A DNA stretch of 64,000 bases, taken from NCBI GenBank assembly GCA_037481695.1, contig JBBFLE010000002.1, forward strand, positions 142,661 to 206,660, read 5' to 3'. The notes below the pieces were generated by a model. That model had not been told where the DNA came from and did not search any database. It was given only the letters and a program-made list of their open reading frames with translations. Positions 55,267-63,384 of this stretch are shown here, one piece after another. Position 1 is the stretch's first letter. Each line of letters begins with the position of its first letter. The position numbers and the translations under genes are program-made. The stretch comes from a bacterium (GTDB lineage: Bacteria; Desulfobacterota; Desulfocorpusculales; Desulfocorpusculum).

Positions 55267-56808
55267 TCAGTCCCTTGCCAGAACACTGGGCTCAGGCCTG
55301 AGTTGAGGAAACAATATGACGTCTCTAATGGAGGGAGAGTCGGTCAGGAGCATGACCAATCGGTCTATGCCTATTCCCTCTCCTGCTGTAGGGGGCATCC
55401 CATGCTCCAGGGCCCTCAAGAAATCCTCATCCAGGGGTTGAGCTTCACTGTCTCCCCGGTCTCGCATTTCCTGTTGTTGCTGGAAACGGGCTCTTTGGTC
55501 GTCCGGATCCGTGAGTTCTGAAAAGGCATTGGCTATCTCTTTTCCTGCTATATACAGCTCAAACCTGTCCACCAGTTCCGGATCTTCACGATTCCTCCTG
55601 GCAAGGGGCGAAATTGCCACCGGATGATGGGTCACGAAGGTGGGATTCTCGAGATGCGGTTCCACCAAGGCATCGAACAACTTGGCCAGCACCTTGCCAA
55701 GCGTGTCTCTGCCCTCCAGAACCACATGACGTTGTTTGGCAAGCTCTTTCAAGCTTGGCAGATCCCCCAGGATTTCCCTGGGTACCTGCCCCAGCTCCAC
55801 CAGGCCGTCCAGAAAACGCAACCTCTTCCACGGTCTTTGCATGTTTAATTCCGAACCCTGAAAACACAAAGTAGGCCATTTCCCCAATTTAACGAGAAGA
55901 AACTCGAACAACTCCTCTGTAAAGTCCATGAGCTGCTCATAGCCGCAGTAGGCGCGGTAAAACTCCAACATGGTGAACTCAGGGTTGTGTTGGGTGGAGA
56001 TACCCTCATTGCGGAAGTTCCTATTTATCTCATAGACCCTTTCCATACCTCCTACCACCAATCGCTTCAAGAAAAGCTCCGGGGCCACTCTAAGATAAAG
56101 GTCCACATCAAGAGCATTATGGTGGGTCACAAAAGGGCGAGCATCAGCTCCTCCTGGAAGGGTTTGCATCATGGGGGTTTCCACTTCCTCGAACCCGTGG
56201 GACTCCAAAAACTCCCTGATCCAGCGGATCACCTTGGCCCTAACCCGGAAGATTTCCCTCACATGGGGATTGATAAGCAGGTCCAGATACCTTTGACGAT
56301 AGCGGGCCTCAATGTCTCTAAGACCATGCCATTTCTCTGGAAGGGGCCTGAGGGCCTTGGACAGGATCCTAAGTCTTTCAACCCTAAGGGTAAGCTCCCC
56401 GGTACGGGTTCTAAAGAGTCCTCCTGAAACACCCAGATGGTCTCCCACGTCAAGGCATTTGAAAACCGTTACTTCATCATCTTTCAAGGAAGGAATGTGC
56501 AGCATGCATTGAATTCGGCCTGTGCGGTCCTTAAGATCCACGAAAGTGACCTTGCCGAAATCCCTCTTTGCGGTTATTCGACCAGCCAGGGAGAAAACAT
56601 TTCCCAGCTTTTCCAGGCTGGGTGAGTCCCATTGCCCATGTTGCTCCAGGATCTCACCCACCTCATGGGTGACCGAGAAGTCCTGAAGAAATGGATCGAT
56701 CCCGCAAGCCCTAAGCTTCTCCAGTTTCCTCCGTCTATCAGAAATAAGCCCGCTGGCTTTTTCATTGCCCCCAATATCCAAAGATCCACCTCTCTTTCCC
56801 TGTTTCAT
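55267..56808 (-). CDS. lysS: Lysyl-tRNA synthetase, class II
   Basis: LysS charges tRNA-Lys. The 513-residue protein has an N-terminal OB-fold (VFSLAGRITAKRDFGKVTFVDL) and the class II core: motif 1 near IREFLESHGFEEVETPMM, motif 2 RNFRNEGISTQHNPEFTMLEFY, motif 3 GEGIGIDRLVMLLTDSPSIRDV. The N-terminus has about 20 extra basic/glycine-rich residues (MKQGKRGGSLDIGG). GAGGAGGT stands just before the ATG. It is the first gene after the promoter at 57000-57029 and precedes lolC/E by 78 bases. Confidence 0.97.
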   Translation of the reverse strand: MKQGKRGGSLDIGGNEKASGLISDRRRKLEKLRACGIDPFLQDFSVTHEVGEILEQHGQWDSPSLEKLGNVFSLAGRITAKRDFGKVTFVDLKDRTGRIQCMLHIPSLKDDEVTVFKCLDVGDHLGVSGGLFRTRTGELTLRVERLRILSKALRPLPEKWHGLRDIEARYRQRYLDLLINPHVREIFRVRAKVIRWIREFLESHGFEEVETPMMQTLPGGADARPFVTHHNALDVDLYLRVAPELFLKRLVVGGMERVYEINRNFRNEGISTQHNPEFTMLEFYRAYCGYEQLMDFTEELFEFLLVKLGKWPTLCFQGSELNMQRPWKRLRFLDGLVELGQVPREILGDLPSLKELAKQRHVVLEGRDTLGKVLAKLFDALVEPHLENPTFVTHHPVAISPLARRNREDPELVDRFELYIAGKEIANAFSELTDPDDQRARFQQQQEMRDRGDSEAQPLDEDFLRALEHGMPPTAGEGIGIDRLVMLLTDSPSIRDVILFPQLRPEPSVLARD

Positions 56809-56845
56809 ACCTCCTCACAACACAGAGCATCTCCCCATTGCTTGA

Positions 56846-56907
56846 GCTGGCCCCTTGAGCAGCCTGCCCCTGTAGTTTCTTGTTAAGGATCTCGGTTTGG
56901 GGCCAGC
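56846..56907 (-). promoter_or_regulatory. Inverted repeat in the lysS leader
   Basis: GCTGGCCCC and GGGGCCAGC are perfectly complementary over nine bases, separated by 44 bases, within the predicted 185-nt 5' leader of lysS. Pairing could extend through CTTG/CAAG with a small bulge. No uridine run follows, so it is not a standard terminator, and I see no T-box or L-box consensus. It could be a leader regulatory element or a stability structure. Confidence 0.45.
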
Positions 56908-56999
56908 AAGATCAAGCCAATTGGATTTCTGAATCACTTGCCTGTCCGACCAACCTGCTATGGAAAAGAGCTTGTTTCGATTCTTAGACCGAAAGACCT

Positions 57000-57029
57000 T
57001 TTATAGCGGAACAAACCCTTTTTCGTCAA
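57000..57029 (-). promoter_or_regulatory. Sigma70-type promoter of the lysS-lol-bam-lpx unit
   Basis: On the minus strand TTGACG (57024-57029) is followed after 18 bases by TATAAA (57000-57005). Each box matches the consensus at five of six positions. The -35 box overlaps the last codons of the histidine-kinase gene. Transcription would start near 56993, leaving about 185 nt before the lysS ATG. Confidence 0.8.
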
Positions 57030-58780
57030 GCTGGCCTCGAGGGAAGAGCTTGCTGCTCGCCTGAATTTTGTTCCTCTTGTGGAACTTTGGCGGGAAGCCA
57101 AAGGCTGAAGCGGCTGCCTTTGCCGGGCTGGCTTTGGAGTTCTATGCGGCCTCCCATTTCCTCCACGAGGCGGTGGACAATGGACAGACCCAGTCCTGTG
57201 CCTTTTTCTTTGGTGGTAAAGAAAGGATCAAACACCTTGTCCCTGACATCTTCGGAAATGCCCACTCCCGAGTCTTCCACTTCCACCACCAGCCAGCGCT
57301 CCTGTGAGTCCAGACCAGCAGGCAAATTTCCTGAAGCCCCAAATGCCCTCACGCTGAGATCTCCTCCATGGGGCATGGCCTCCAGGGCATTGTTGAGAAG
57401 ATTCCAAACCACCTGTCTGAGTCTTTTGGAATCAGCGTAAATCATGAGCCCGGGAGATATTTCCGCTTTTAAGTTGCAGGCCTGTGTGGTCTGTTCCAGA
57501 AAAAGGGTTAGGGTCTCCCTCAGAGCCTTGGACAAGTCCATCTTTCTGGGAGTTGAGTGCTCTGGCCGGGCAAAATTTAGAAACTCCGTAAGAAGGCCAT
57601 TTAAACGCTTGGTTTCCCTGAGCACAATCTCCATGAGCCTTCGGTTCGCCCCATCCAGACTCAGCTCTTTTTGGAGTATCTGGATGGATCCGCTCACAGA
57701 AGCCAAGGGGTTTCTTATCTCATGAGCTATTCTGGCAGCCATTTCCCCAATGGAGGCCAGTCTGTCCACCCTCCTGAGATGTTGCTCCATGGCCACGGCC
57801 TGGGTAAGGTCTTGAAAGTGAAAAATGGTGCCCATCAAGACTTCATCGTCTCCTTTGAGGGGAGCCAAAGAGAAGCCCAACTCCATGATCTGGCCGTCTG
57901 GACGAGTGTATTTCATGCTCTGGCGTCTCATCTGAGGGTCATGCCTGCCTCTGGCGGCCTCTTTCAAGAGCCTGGAGGGAATCTGGGGAAAAACCTCCTC
58001 CAGGGGTTTGTTCAAGATGGATTCAGCTTGTACCCCTATCATCTCCAAGGCCGAGTGATTCGCATAGATGATCCTTCCAAGAGGATCGCAGGTCAAAAGA
58101 CCGCTTGGCAGGCATTGGAGTATGTGCTCGTGGAGCAATGTGAGCTTGGAGAGGTCAGACTGTGCCACCTCCAGCTCTTCCCTGCTTACTCTGGCCTGTT
58201 CAGCCAGATAACTGCTCAGCAGTGCCACAAGGAAAAAAGCACTGACATTTATGATAATGGTGAAAAAAACCTCATTACCCAAAGGTTGCATGGAGCGCAA
58301 GGAGGTGCTGAAAGCTGGGGGCAGCACCGAGAAAAACCTAAGATTCAGCATGCCTCCGTAAAGCAAGCTGCTCAGCGAAGCGCTCATCAGGGCCCCTCGC
58401 CGATAGAGCAGGATGCTGCCTGCTATAATAGAAAGGTTATAAGTAGAGGCAAAGATGCTCTCTTCAGCCCCTGTAAGGTATACCAGTGCCGTCTCTAGGG
58501 CGATGTCCGTCAGCACCTGCATGTATGCAAAGAGGCGCAGATCTCTCACCCTGGGTAGCGATGCTTTGTAAATGAGGCTGAGGGCCAAGACCAGAGCCAA
58601 AATGCCTGAAGGACCTATGAGAGGGGGACGTATGAGATCCCAAAGCTCCCTTGCCTGCAGGAGGAGGGTCCCACCCAGCAACGATACTGCAACCAACACC
58701 CTCAAGAGCACCAGCCAGCCTAATCTACTCCTGAGCAGCTCTTGAGGACCAGAACGGATAGGTGAATCTCCTTGGCTCAA
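57026..58780 (-). CDS. pilS: Membrane sensor histidine kinase, PilS-like
   Basis: The 584-residue protein has six predicted membrane helices (about residues 20-192), a PAS domain (about 215-325), a dimerization domain with the phospho-accepting His353 in IAHEIRNPLASV, and an ATPase domain with N box NLLNNALEAM (460-469), G1 VEDSGVGIS and G2 KGTGLGLSIV. Membrane topology plus PAS and its place after pilC match PilS, partner of the NtrC-type regulator PilR. No pilR follows, since lysS comes next. The TTG start overlaps the pilC stop as TTGA. NtrB-like kinases are the alternative. Confidence 0.85.
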   Translation of the reverse strand: MSQGDSPIRSGPQELLRSRLGWLVLLRVLVAVSLLGGTLLLQARELWDLIRPPLIGPSGILALVLALSLIYKASLPRVRDLRLFAYMQVLTDIALETALVYLTGAEESIFASTYNLSIIAGSILLYRRGALMSASLSSLLYGGMLNLRFFSVLPPAFSTSLRSMQPLGNEVFFTIIINVSAFFLVALLSSYLAEQARVSREELEVAQSDLSKLTLLHEHILQCLPSGLLTCDPLGRIIYANHSALEMIGVQAESILNKPLEEVFPQIPSRLLKEAARGRHDPQMRRQSMKYTRPDGQIMELGFSLAPLKGDDEVLMGTIFHFQDLTQAVAMEQHLRRVDRLASIGEMAARIAHEIRNPLASVSGSIQILQKELSLDGANRRLMEIVLRETKRLNGLLTEFLNFARPEHSTPRKMDLSKALRETLTLFLEQTTQACNLKAEISPGLMIYADSKRLRQVVWNLLNNALEAMPHGGDLSVRAFGASGNLPAGLDSQERWLVVEVEDSGVGISEDVRDKVFDPFFTTKEKGTGLGLSIVHRLVEEMGGRIELQSQPGKGSRFSLWLPAKVPQEEQNSGEQQALPSRPA

Positions 58781-59985
58781 TCCACGGTCCCAGCAAGTTT
58801 AAAGATGGGCAAGTACATGGCAATCACTAGGCCGCCTATGGTGCCACCTAGAAAGATCATCAAGAAAGGCTCGATGAGCGAGGTCAGAGCCTCCACAGCG
58901 GCATCCACTTCCTCGTCGTAGAAGTCCGCTATCTTGGCAAGCATGACATCCAGAGCTCCGGTGGACTCTCCTACGGCTATCATCTGAACCACCATGGAGG
59001 GGAATACTCCACTCTCAGAGAGAGGATCTGCTATGGTTCTTCCCTCTGCTATGCTGGCCCTGGTCTTGAGAATAGCCGATTCAACGGTCTTGTTTCCGGC
59101 GGTCCTGGCCACAATGTCCAACCCATCCAATAGAGGCACGCCGCTTTGGATCATTGTACCTAGAGTGCGGGTAAACCTGGCCACCGCCACCTTTCTAATC
59201 AGGTCTCCTATGACCGGGACTCGCAGGATCAGGTCATCCATCAGTGCCCTGCCCTTGCGTGTGGCATAAAAACGGTTAAGGCCTATGAAAAAAGCAACTG
59301 CCACGGCAATGATAAAAAGAATGTAGCTCTGCACCCATTCACTCAAATCTATTACGATCTGGGTGGGAGTAGGAAGTCCTCCCCCCATGTCCTCAAACAT
59401 CTTCTTGAAAATGGGAATCACAAAGAGCAATAGAACCGCCACTACCGCCACTGCCACAACCAGTACCACGCTGGGATAAACCATGGCTCCCTTTACCTTC
59501 TTTTTGAGCTTCATGGCTTTTTCTATGTACGCTGCCAACCGGTTCAGTATGGTGTCTAGGATACCTCCCACTTCTCCTGCTGCGATGAGGTTTACAAACA
59601 GCTCATCGAAGGTCTTAGGATGCTTTTTCAGGGCGTCTGCGAAGGTAGAACCTCCTTCCACATCGCTCTTGATCTGTTTCAGCATCTGTTTGAAGGTGCG
59701 ATTGTCCGTCTGATTTGCCAGAATGTCCAAGCATTGCACCAAAGGAAGCCCGGCATCTATCATGGTAGCGAATTGCCTTGTGAAGAGGACTATGTCCTTT
59801 TCCGTTACCTTGGGTTTGAGGAAAGATACATTCTCGAACAGGTCCTTGGGAGCCTGCTTGACCTTGGTGGGCTCTATTCTCTGGCGTCTCAGAACAAGGC
59901 GGACAGTCTCCTCGTCGGGAGCTTCCATTTCGCCTTTGACTTTTTTCCCGGCCCTGTTGACTCCGCTCCATCTGTATAAGGGCAT
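58777..59985 (-). CDS. pilC: Type IV pilus inner-membrane platform protein PilC
   Basis: PilC (GspF family) is the membrane platform on which PilB and PilT act. The 402-residue protein begins PLYRWSGVNRAGKKVKGE and has two T2SSF domains: about residues 65-190 (LFTRQFATMIDAGLPLVQCL) and 268-390 (ARFTRTLGTMIQSGVPLLDGL). Membrane helices lie near 172-195, 222-242 and 370-395. It follows pilT by 52 bases and is probably translationally coupled to the kinase. Confidence 0.96.
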   Translation of the reverse strand: MPLYRWSGVNRAGKKVKGEMEAPDEETVRLVLRRQRIEPTKVKQAPKDLFENVSFLKPKVTEKDIVLFTRQFATMIDAGLPLVQCLDILANQTDNRTFKQMLKQIKSDVEGGSTFADALKKHPKTFDELFVNLIAAGEVGGILDTILNRLAAYIEKAMKLKKKVKGAMVYPSVVLVVAVAVVAVLLLFVIPIFKKMFEDMGGGLPTPTQIVIDLSEWVQSYILFIIAVAVAFFIGLNRFYATRKGRALMDDLILRVPVIGDLIRKVAVARFTRTLGTMIQSGVPLLDGLDIVARTAGNKTVESAILKTRASIAEGRTIADPLSESGVFPSMVVQMIAVGESTGALDVMLAKIADFYDEEVDAAVEALTSLIEPFLMIFLGGTIGGLVIAMYLPIFKLAGTVD

Positions 59986-60037
59986 GACCCCTCCTGGCTA
60001 GATGGGCGAACCTCTGTAAGGAGGTCCGCAATGGTGT

Positions 60038-61144
60038 TTATCTTAGAGGCCTTTGGGGCCTCATCACCGGACGCTGTCCGGCCCCACTGGCCAGCATGTT
60101 TCTTAGTTCCTCCGGATCAGAGGAGCGCGACAATGCCTCCTCCAGGGTGATCAACCTGCGCTGATAAAGGCTGGCCAAGGATTGATTCATGGTTTGCATT
60201 CCGAACTTGGCCTGTCCGACCTGCATCTGGGAATAGATCTGGTGGATCTTATCCTCTCGGATGAGGTTTCTTATGGCAGCATTGGGAACCATTATCTCCA
60301 AGGCCAGAACCCTGCCTTTTCCGTCGGCCCGGGGAAGAAGCTGCTGGGACAGGACCCCCTCCAGAACAAAGGAAAGCTGGGCCCTTACTTGTGGCTGTTG
60401 ATGCGCCGGGAAAACATCCACTATACGGTTTATGGTCTGCACGCAGGAGTTGGTATGCAAGGTGGCGAAGGCCAGGTGACCTGTCTCGGCAATGACAAGG
60501 GCGGATTCAATGGTCTCCAGATCCCTCATCTCGCCTATGAGCACCACGTCAGGATCCTGTCTAAGGATGTACTTTAGGGCATTTCGGAAACTCTTGGTGT
60601 CTGCATCAAGTTCTCTTTGGTTTATGACCGCTTTCTTGTGCTGGTGCACGAACTCTATGGGGTCCTCGATGGTCACCACATGCACGTGTCTTTCGCTGTT
60701 GATCTTGTCTATGATGGAAGCCAAGGTGGTGGACTTGCCGCTTCCAGTGGGGCCTGTTACCAGGACCAGGCCTCTTGGCTTGTTGGCCAACTCTGCCACA
60801 ACAGGGGGCAGACCCAGTTCCTGGAAACTCAAGATGCGGTTGGGAATGCTTCTGAATGCAGCGGCCACTGCCCCTCTTTGCAGAAACACATTGGCCCGGA
60901 AACGACTCAACCCTTCAACACCAAAGGAGAGATCCAATTCCCAGTTCTCCTCAAATTTGTGTTTCTGCGCGTCTGTCAGGACGCTGTACACAAGCTGTTT
61001 GGTCTCTGCAGGCTTCAAGGGTGGCAGATCCAGCGGGACCAAAGAGCCGTTTATCCTCAGTTGGGGTGGTATACCGGCCGTGATGTGAAGGTCAGAGGCT
61101 CCCTTCTCGATGGTCACTTTCAGTAACTGATGGAGAGAAACCAT
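60038..61144 (-). CDS. pilT: Type IV pilus retraction ATPase PilT
   Basis: PilT is the hexameric motor that disassembles pili for twitching. The 368-residue product has the Walker A VTGPTGSGKSTTLAS (about residues 129-143), Walker B and Asp box DPDVVLIGEMRDLETI, the His box TGHLAFATLHTNS, and the PilT-specific AIRNLIRE motif (about 290-297), which distinguishes it from PilB and PilU. The N-terminal ASDLHITAGIPPQLRING is typical. It lies between pilB and pilC. Confidence 0.97.
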   Translation of the reverse strand: MVSLHQLLKVTIEKGASDLHITAGIPPQLRINGSLVPLDLPPLKPAETKQLVYSVLTDAQKHKFEENWELDLSFGVEGLSRFRANVFLQRGAVAAAFRSIPNRILSFQELGLPPVVAELANKPRGLVLVTGPTGSGKSTTLASIIDKINSERHVHVVTIEDPIEFVHQHKKAVINQRELDADTKSFRNALKYILRQDPDVVLIGEMRDLETIESALVIAETGHLAFATLHTNSCVQTINRIVDVFPAHQQPQVRAQLSFVLEGVLSQQLLPRADGKGRVLALEIMVPNAAIRNLIREDKIHQIYSQMQVGQAKFGMQTMNQSLASLYQRRLITLEEALSRSSDPEELRNMLASGAGQRPVMRPQRPLR

Positions 61145-61214
61145 TTTTTACTCCCCCATTGACTCTGAGTCCTCCTAAGCGCCCATGGGACTCAACACAG
61201 TCTTGAGAAACCTT

Positions 61215-63014
61215 TCAATCCGGCGCAGTGCAGCGGATTACCTCTTCGATGGTGGTGATCCCCTCCTTCATCCGCATTATTCCACTTTGTCTGAGGGTCA
61301 TCATTCCAAGCCTCATGGCCTCTTTCTTTATCTCGCTGGCCGAAGCTCCCACAAGTATCAACTCTCTGATCTCTTCCCCCACGGGCATCACCTCGTAAAA
61401 AGCAATTCTGCCCTTGTAACCTGTATGCAAACAGTAATCACAGCCTCGGCCTCTGAAGACCCGCACTTGAGGGATCTCATGTTCTGGCACGCCCAGCTCC
61501 AGCAATGCCGCGCTGGGCAACTTCACCTCCTCCTTGCACTTGGGGCATATCTTCCTGCCCAATCTTTGGGCTAGGATAAGGTTCGTGGCCGAAGCCACTA
61601 AGAAGGGCTCAATGCCCATGTTCAGAAGACGGTTCACGGTGCTGGGAGCATCATTGGTATGCACGGTGCTAAGCACCATATGGCCGGTCAGGGCAGCCTT
61701 GATGGCTATCTCGGCTGTTTCAAAGTCCCTGATCTCTCCCACCATTATTATATCTGGGTCCTGCCTTAAAAAAGATCTAAGAGCAGCGGCAAAGTTGAGC
61801 CCTATCTCCTCATGCATCTGTACCTGGTTTATGCCAGGCAGATTGAACTCCACCGGATCCTCTGCTGTCATGATGTTGTCAGACTCTTTGTTGAGTTCCG
61901 CCAGGGCCGAATAAAGGGTTGTGGTCTTTCCGCTTCCTGTGGGTCCTGTGACAAGGACCATGCCGTAAGGCCGGTGAATGGCTGCCTTGAATTGCTTGAG
62001 CTGATTCTCCTCAAAACCCAACTTGGTCATGTCCAGCTGCAAGTTGGACTTATCCAGAAGCCTGAGCACTACCTTCTCGCCCCAAAGCGTGGGCACCACC
62101 GAAACACGGAAATCCATCTCTCTGTTTCTACCGAACCTCATCTTGATTCGGCCGTCTTGAGGCAGTCTCCTCTCGGCGATGTCCAGCTGGGCCATTATCT
62201 TTATTCGAGAGATCACGGCATTTCGTATTTTAAGGGGCAGGCCCATGGCCTTCCTGAGAACCCCATCCAGGCGATATCTAACCCTAAAACTCTTCTCGTA
62301 AGGTTCTATGTGGATATCGCTGACACCTAGTTTTATTGCCTTTATGAGAATACCGTTTACGAGCCTCACTATGGGGGCATCCACCTCCAAGGTGAGCACC
62401 TCGTCCCTTACATCCTCCACCACCTCCACATTTTCCACAGCCACATTCACCAGGCTTTGAAAATCGTCCTCAGAAAAACCCGAGAGGGCGCTTTCTTCCT
62501 CCTCACCAAAGCCCGGAACCTCCTCATGCTCCTCCTCTGTATGGAAATAGTCCTTGGCCTCCATGATCGAAGGCCCAGTGTCCATCCCCTTTCCGCCATA
62601 ATACCTCTTGATGGCTTCCAGAAGTTCAGCCTCTGCCACCAGCACTGGTTCTATGTTGTACCCAGTCATGAACTTGATATCGTCCAGGGCCACCAGCTGG
62701 GTAGGATCGCTCATGGCCACTGTGAGGGTGGATCCCACTCTTTGCACCGGGATGAGCAGAAACTTTTTGGCCAGTGATGCAGGAATGAGTTTTATCAACT
62801 CGGGCTGGATCTCCACCTTCCCGAGTTCCAGGGTGCGGATCTTAAACTGGCGGCTCATGAACTCCACGAGGGTTTTTTCGCTCACAAAACCCATTCGTAT
62901 GAGGATGCCGCCCAGCCTGCCCCCGTGTTTTTTCTGTTCCTCCACGGCCCTGGCAAGCTGTTCCATGGTTATCAAACCGTTTTTAACCAGGAGCTCGCCT
63001 ATGCGAAGCGCCAT
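61215..63014 (-). CDS. pilB: Type IV pilus extension ATPase PilB
   Basis: PilB powers pilus assembly. The start chosen is the ATG at 63014 (MALRIGELLVKNGLIT), with AGGGGTG six bases upstream and a strong promoter 50 bases away. The frame is open to 63200 but would run through that promoter. The 599 residues comprise a MshEN domain (possible c-di-GMP site, RMGFVSEKTLVEF), an acidic linker (about 155-200), and the ATPase core with Walker A TGPTGSGKTTTL and QDPDIIMVGEIRD. A four-Cys zinc motif (CPKC and CDYC) follows. Confidence 0.96.
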   Translation of the reverse strand: MALRIGELLVKNGLITMEQLARAVEEQKKHGGRLGGILIRMGFVSEKTLVEFMSRQFKIRTLELGKVEIQPELIKLIPASLAKKFLLIPVQRVGSTLTVAMSDPTQLVALDDIKFMTGYNIEPVLVAEAELLEAIKRYYGGKGMDTGPSIMEAKDYFHTEEEHEEVPGFGEEEESALSGFSEDDFQSLVNVAVENVEVVEDVRDEVLTLEVDAPIVRLVNGILIKAIKLGVSDIHIEPYEKSFRVRYRLDGVLRKAMGLPLKIRNAVISRIKIMAQLDIAERRLPQDGRIKMRFGRNREMDFRVSVVPTLWGEKVVLRLLDKSNLQLDMTKLGFEENQLKQFKAAIHRPYGMVLVTGPTGSGKTTTLYSALAELNKESDNIMTAEDPVEFNLPGINQVQMHEEIGLNFAAALRSFLRQDPDIIMVGEIRDFETAEIAIKAALTGHMVLSTVHTNDAPSTVNRLLNMGIEPFLVASATNLILAQRLGRKICPKCKEEVKLPSAALLELGVPEHEIPQVRVFRGRGCDYCLHTGYKGRIAFYEVMPVGEEIRELILVGASASEIKKEAMRLGMMTLRQSGIMRMKEGITTIEEVIRCTAPD

Positions 63015-63064
63015 GGAAGCACCCCTAAGATACCTGAGCTCAGCAGTCCACTGGGCTGCATCGA

Positions 63065-63094
63065 ATTGTAGGGAGCCCATGAGGCCCATGTCAA
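63065..63094 (-). promoter_or_regulatory. Near-consensus sigma70 promoter of pilBTC-pilS
   Basis: On the minus strand TTGACA (63089-63094) and TACAAT (63065-63070) are separated by 18 bases. The -35 is perfect and the -10 matches five of six positions. The start of transcription would be near 63058, leaving about 44 nt before the pilB ATG. It argues for the shorter pilB start. Confidence 0.82.
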
Positions 63095-63307
63095 GCCGAA
63101 AGAATTCTTTAGCAGTGATCATTCCCAAGGATCCATGAGCTTGGAATCCAAGCTTAATCCCCAGTACCTCTTTGGGGCCCTCAATGGAGAAGGCCCCCAT
63201 GGGGCAAATCAGGCTACGTTAGGGCCTAGATGAGTGCACCCCAGGATATCCCTTGCCCCCCATTGTTAACTTATCCTGAATGATGTGGGTGGGCTGCCCG
63301 GCGTTTC

Positions 63308-63335
63308 TTGACATCCATGGGGCTTCTGGTAGGCT
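63308..63335 (+). promoter_or_regulatory. Probable sigma70 promoter of ileS
   Basis: On the plus strand TTGACA (63308-63313) is followed after 16 bases by TAGGCT (63330-63335). The -35 is perfect. The -10 keeps the first two and last consensus bases. It lies about 50 bases before the ileS start. Confidence 0.6.
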
Positions 63336-63384
63336 AAGGTTTCCATGTGTTAGGTGGCAGCAGCGTGATGGAGGATCGAATCTC

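Larger units (their letters stand above)
63015..63384. other. 370-bp divergent intergenic region, pilB and ileS
   Basis: This spacer holds the two promoters listed separately, one per direction, about 240 bases apart. The pilB reading frame stays open across half of it, which is chance, since the pilB promoter lies inside. No tRNA, T-box consensus or small gene was recognised. TCCAAGCTTGGA-like inverted sequence (AAGCTTGGATTCCAAGCTT on the minus strand, near 63138-63156) forms a perfect palindrome and could be an operator. Confidence 0.6.

Noticed and set aside
63015-63200. N-terminal extension of pilB by 62 residues
   Set aside because: The open frame contains the strong promoter boxes at 63065-63094, the residues do not resemble PilB, and AGGGGTG marks the ATG at 63014.
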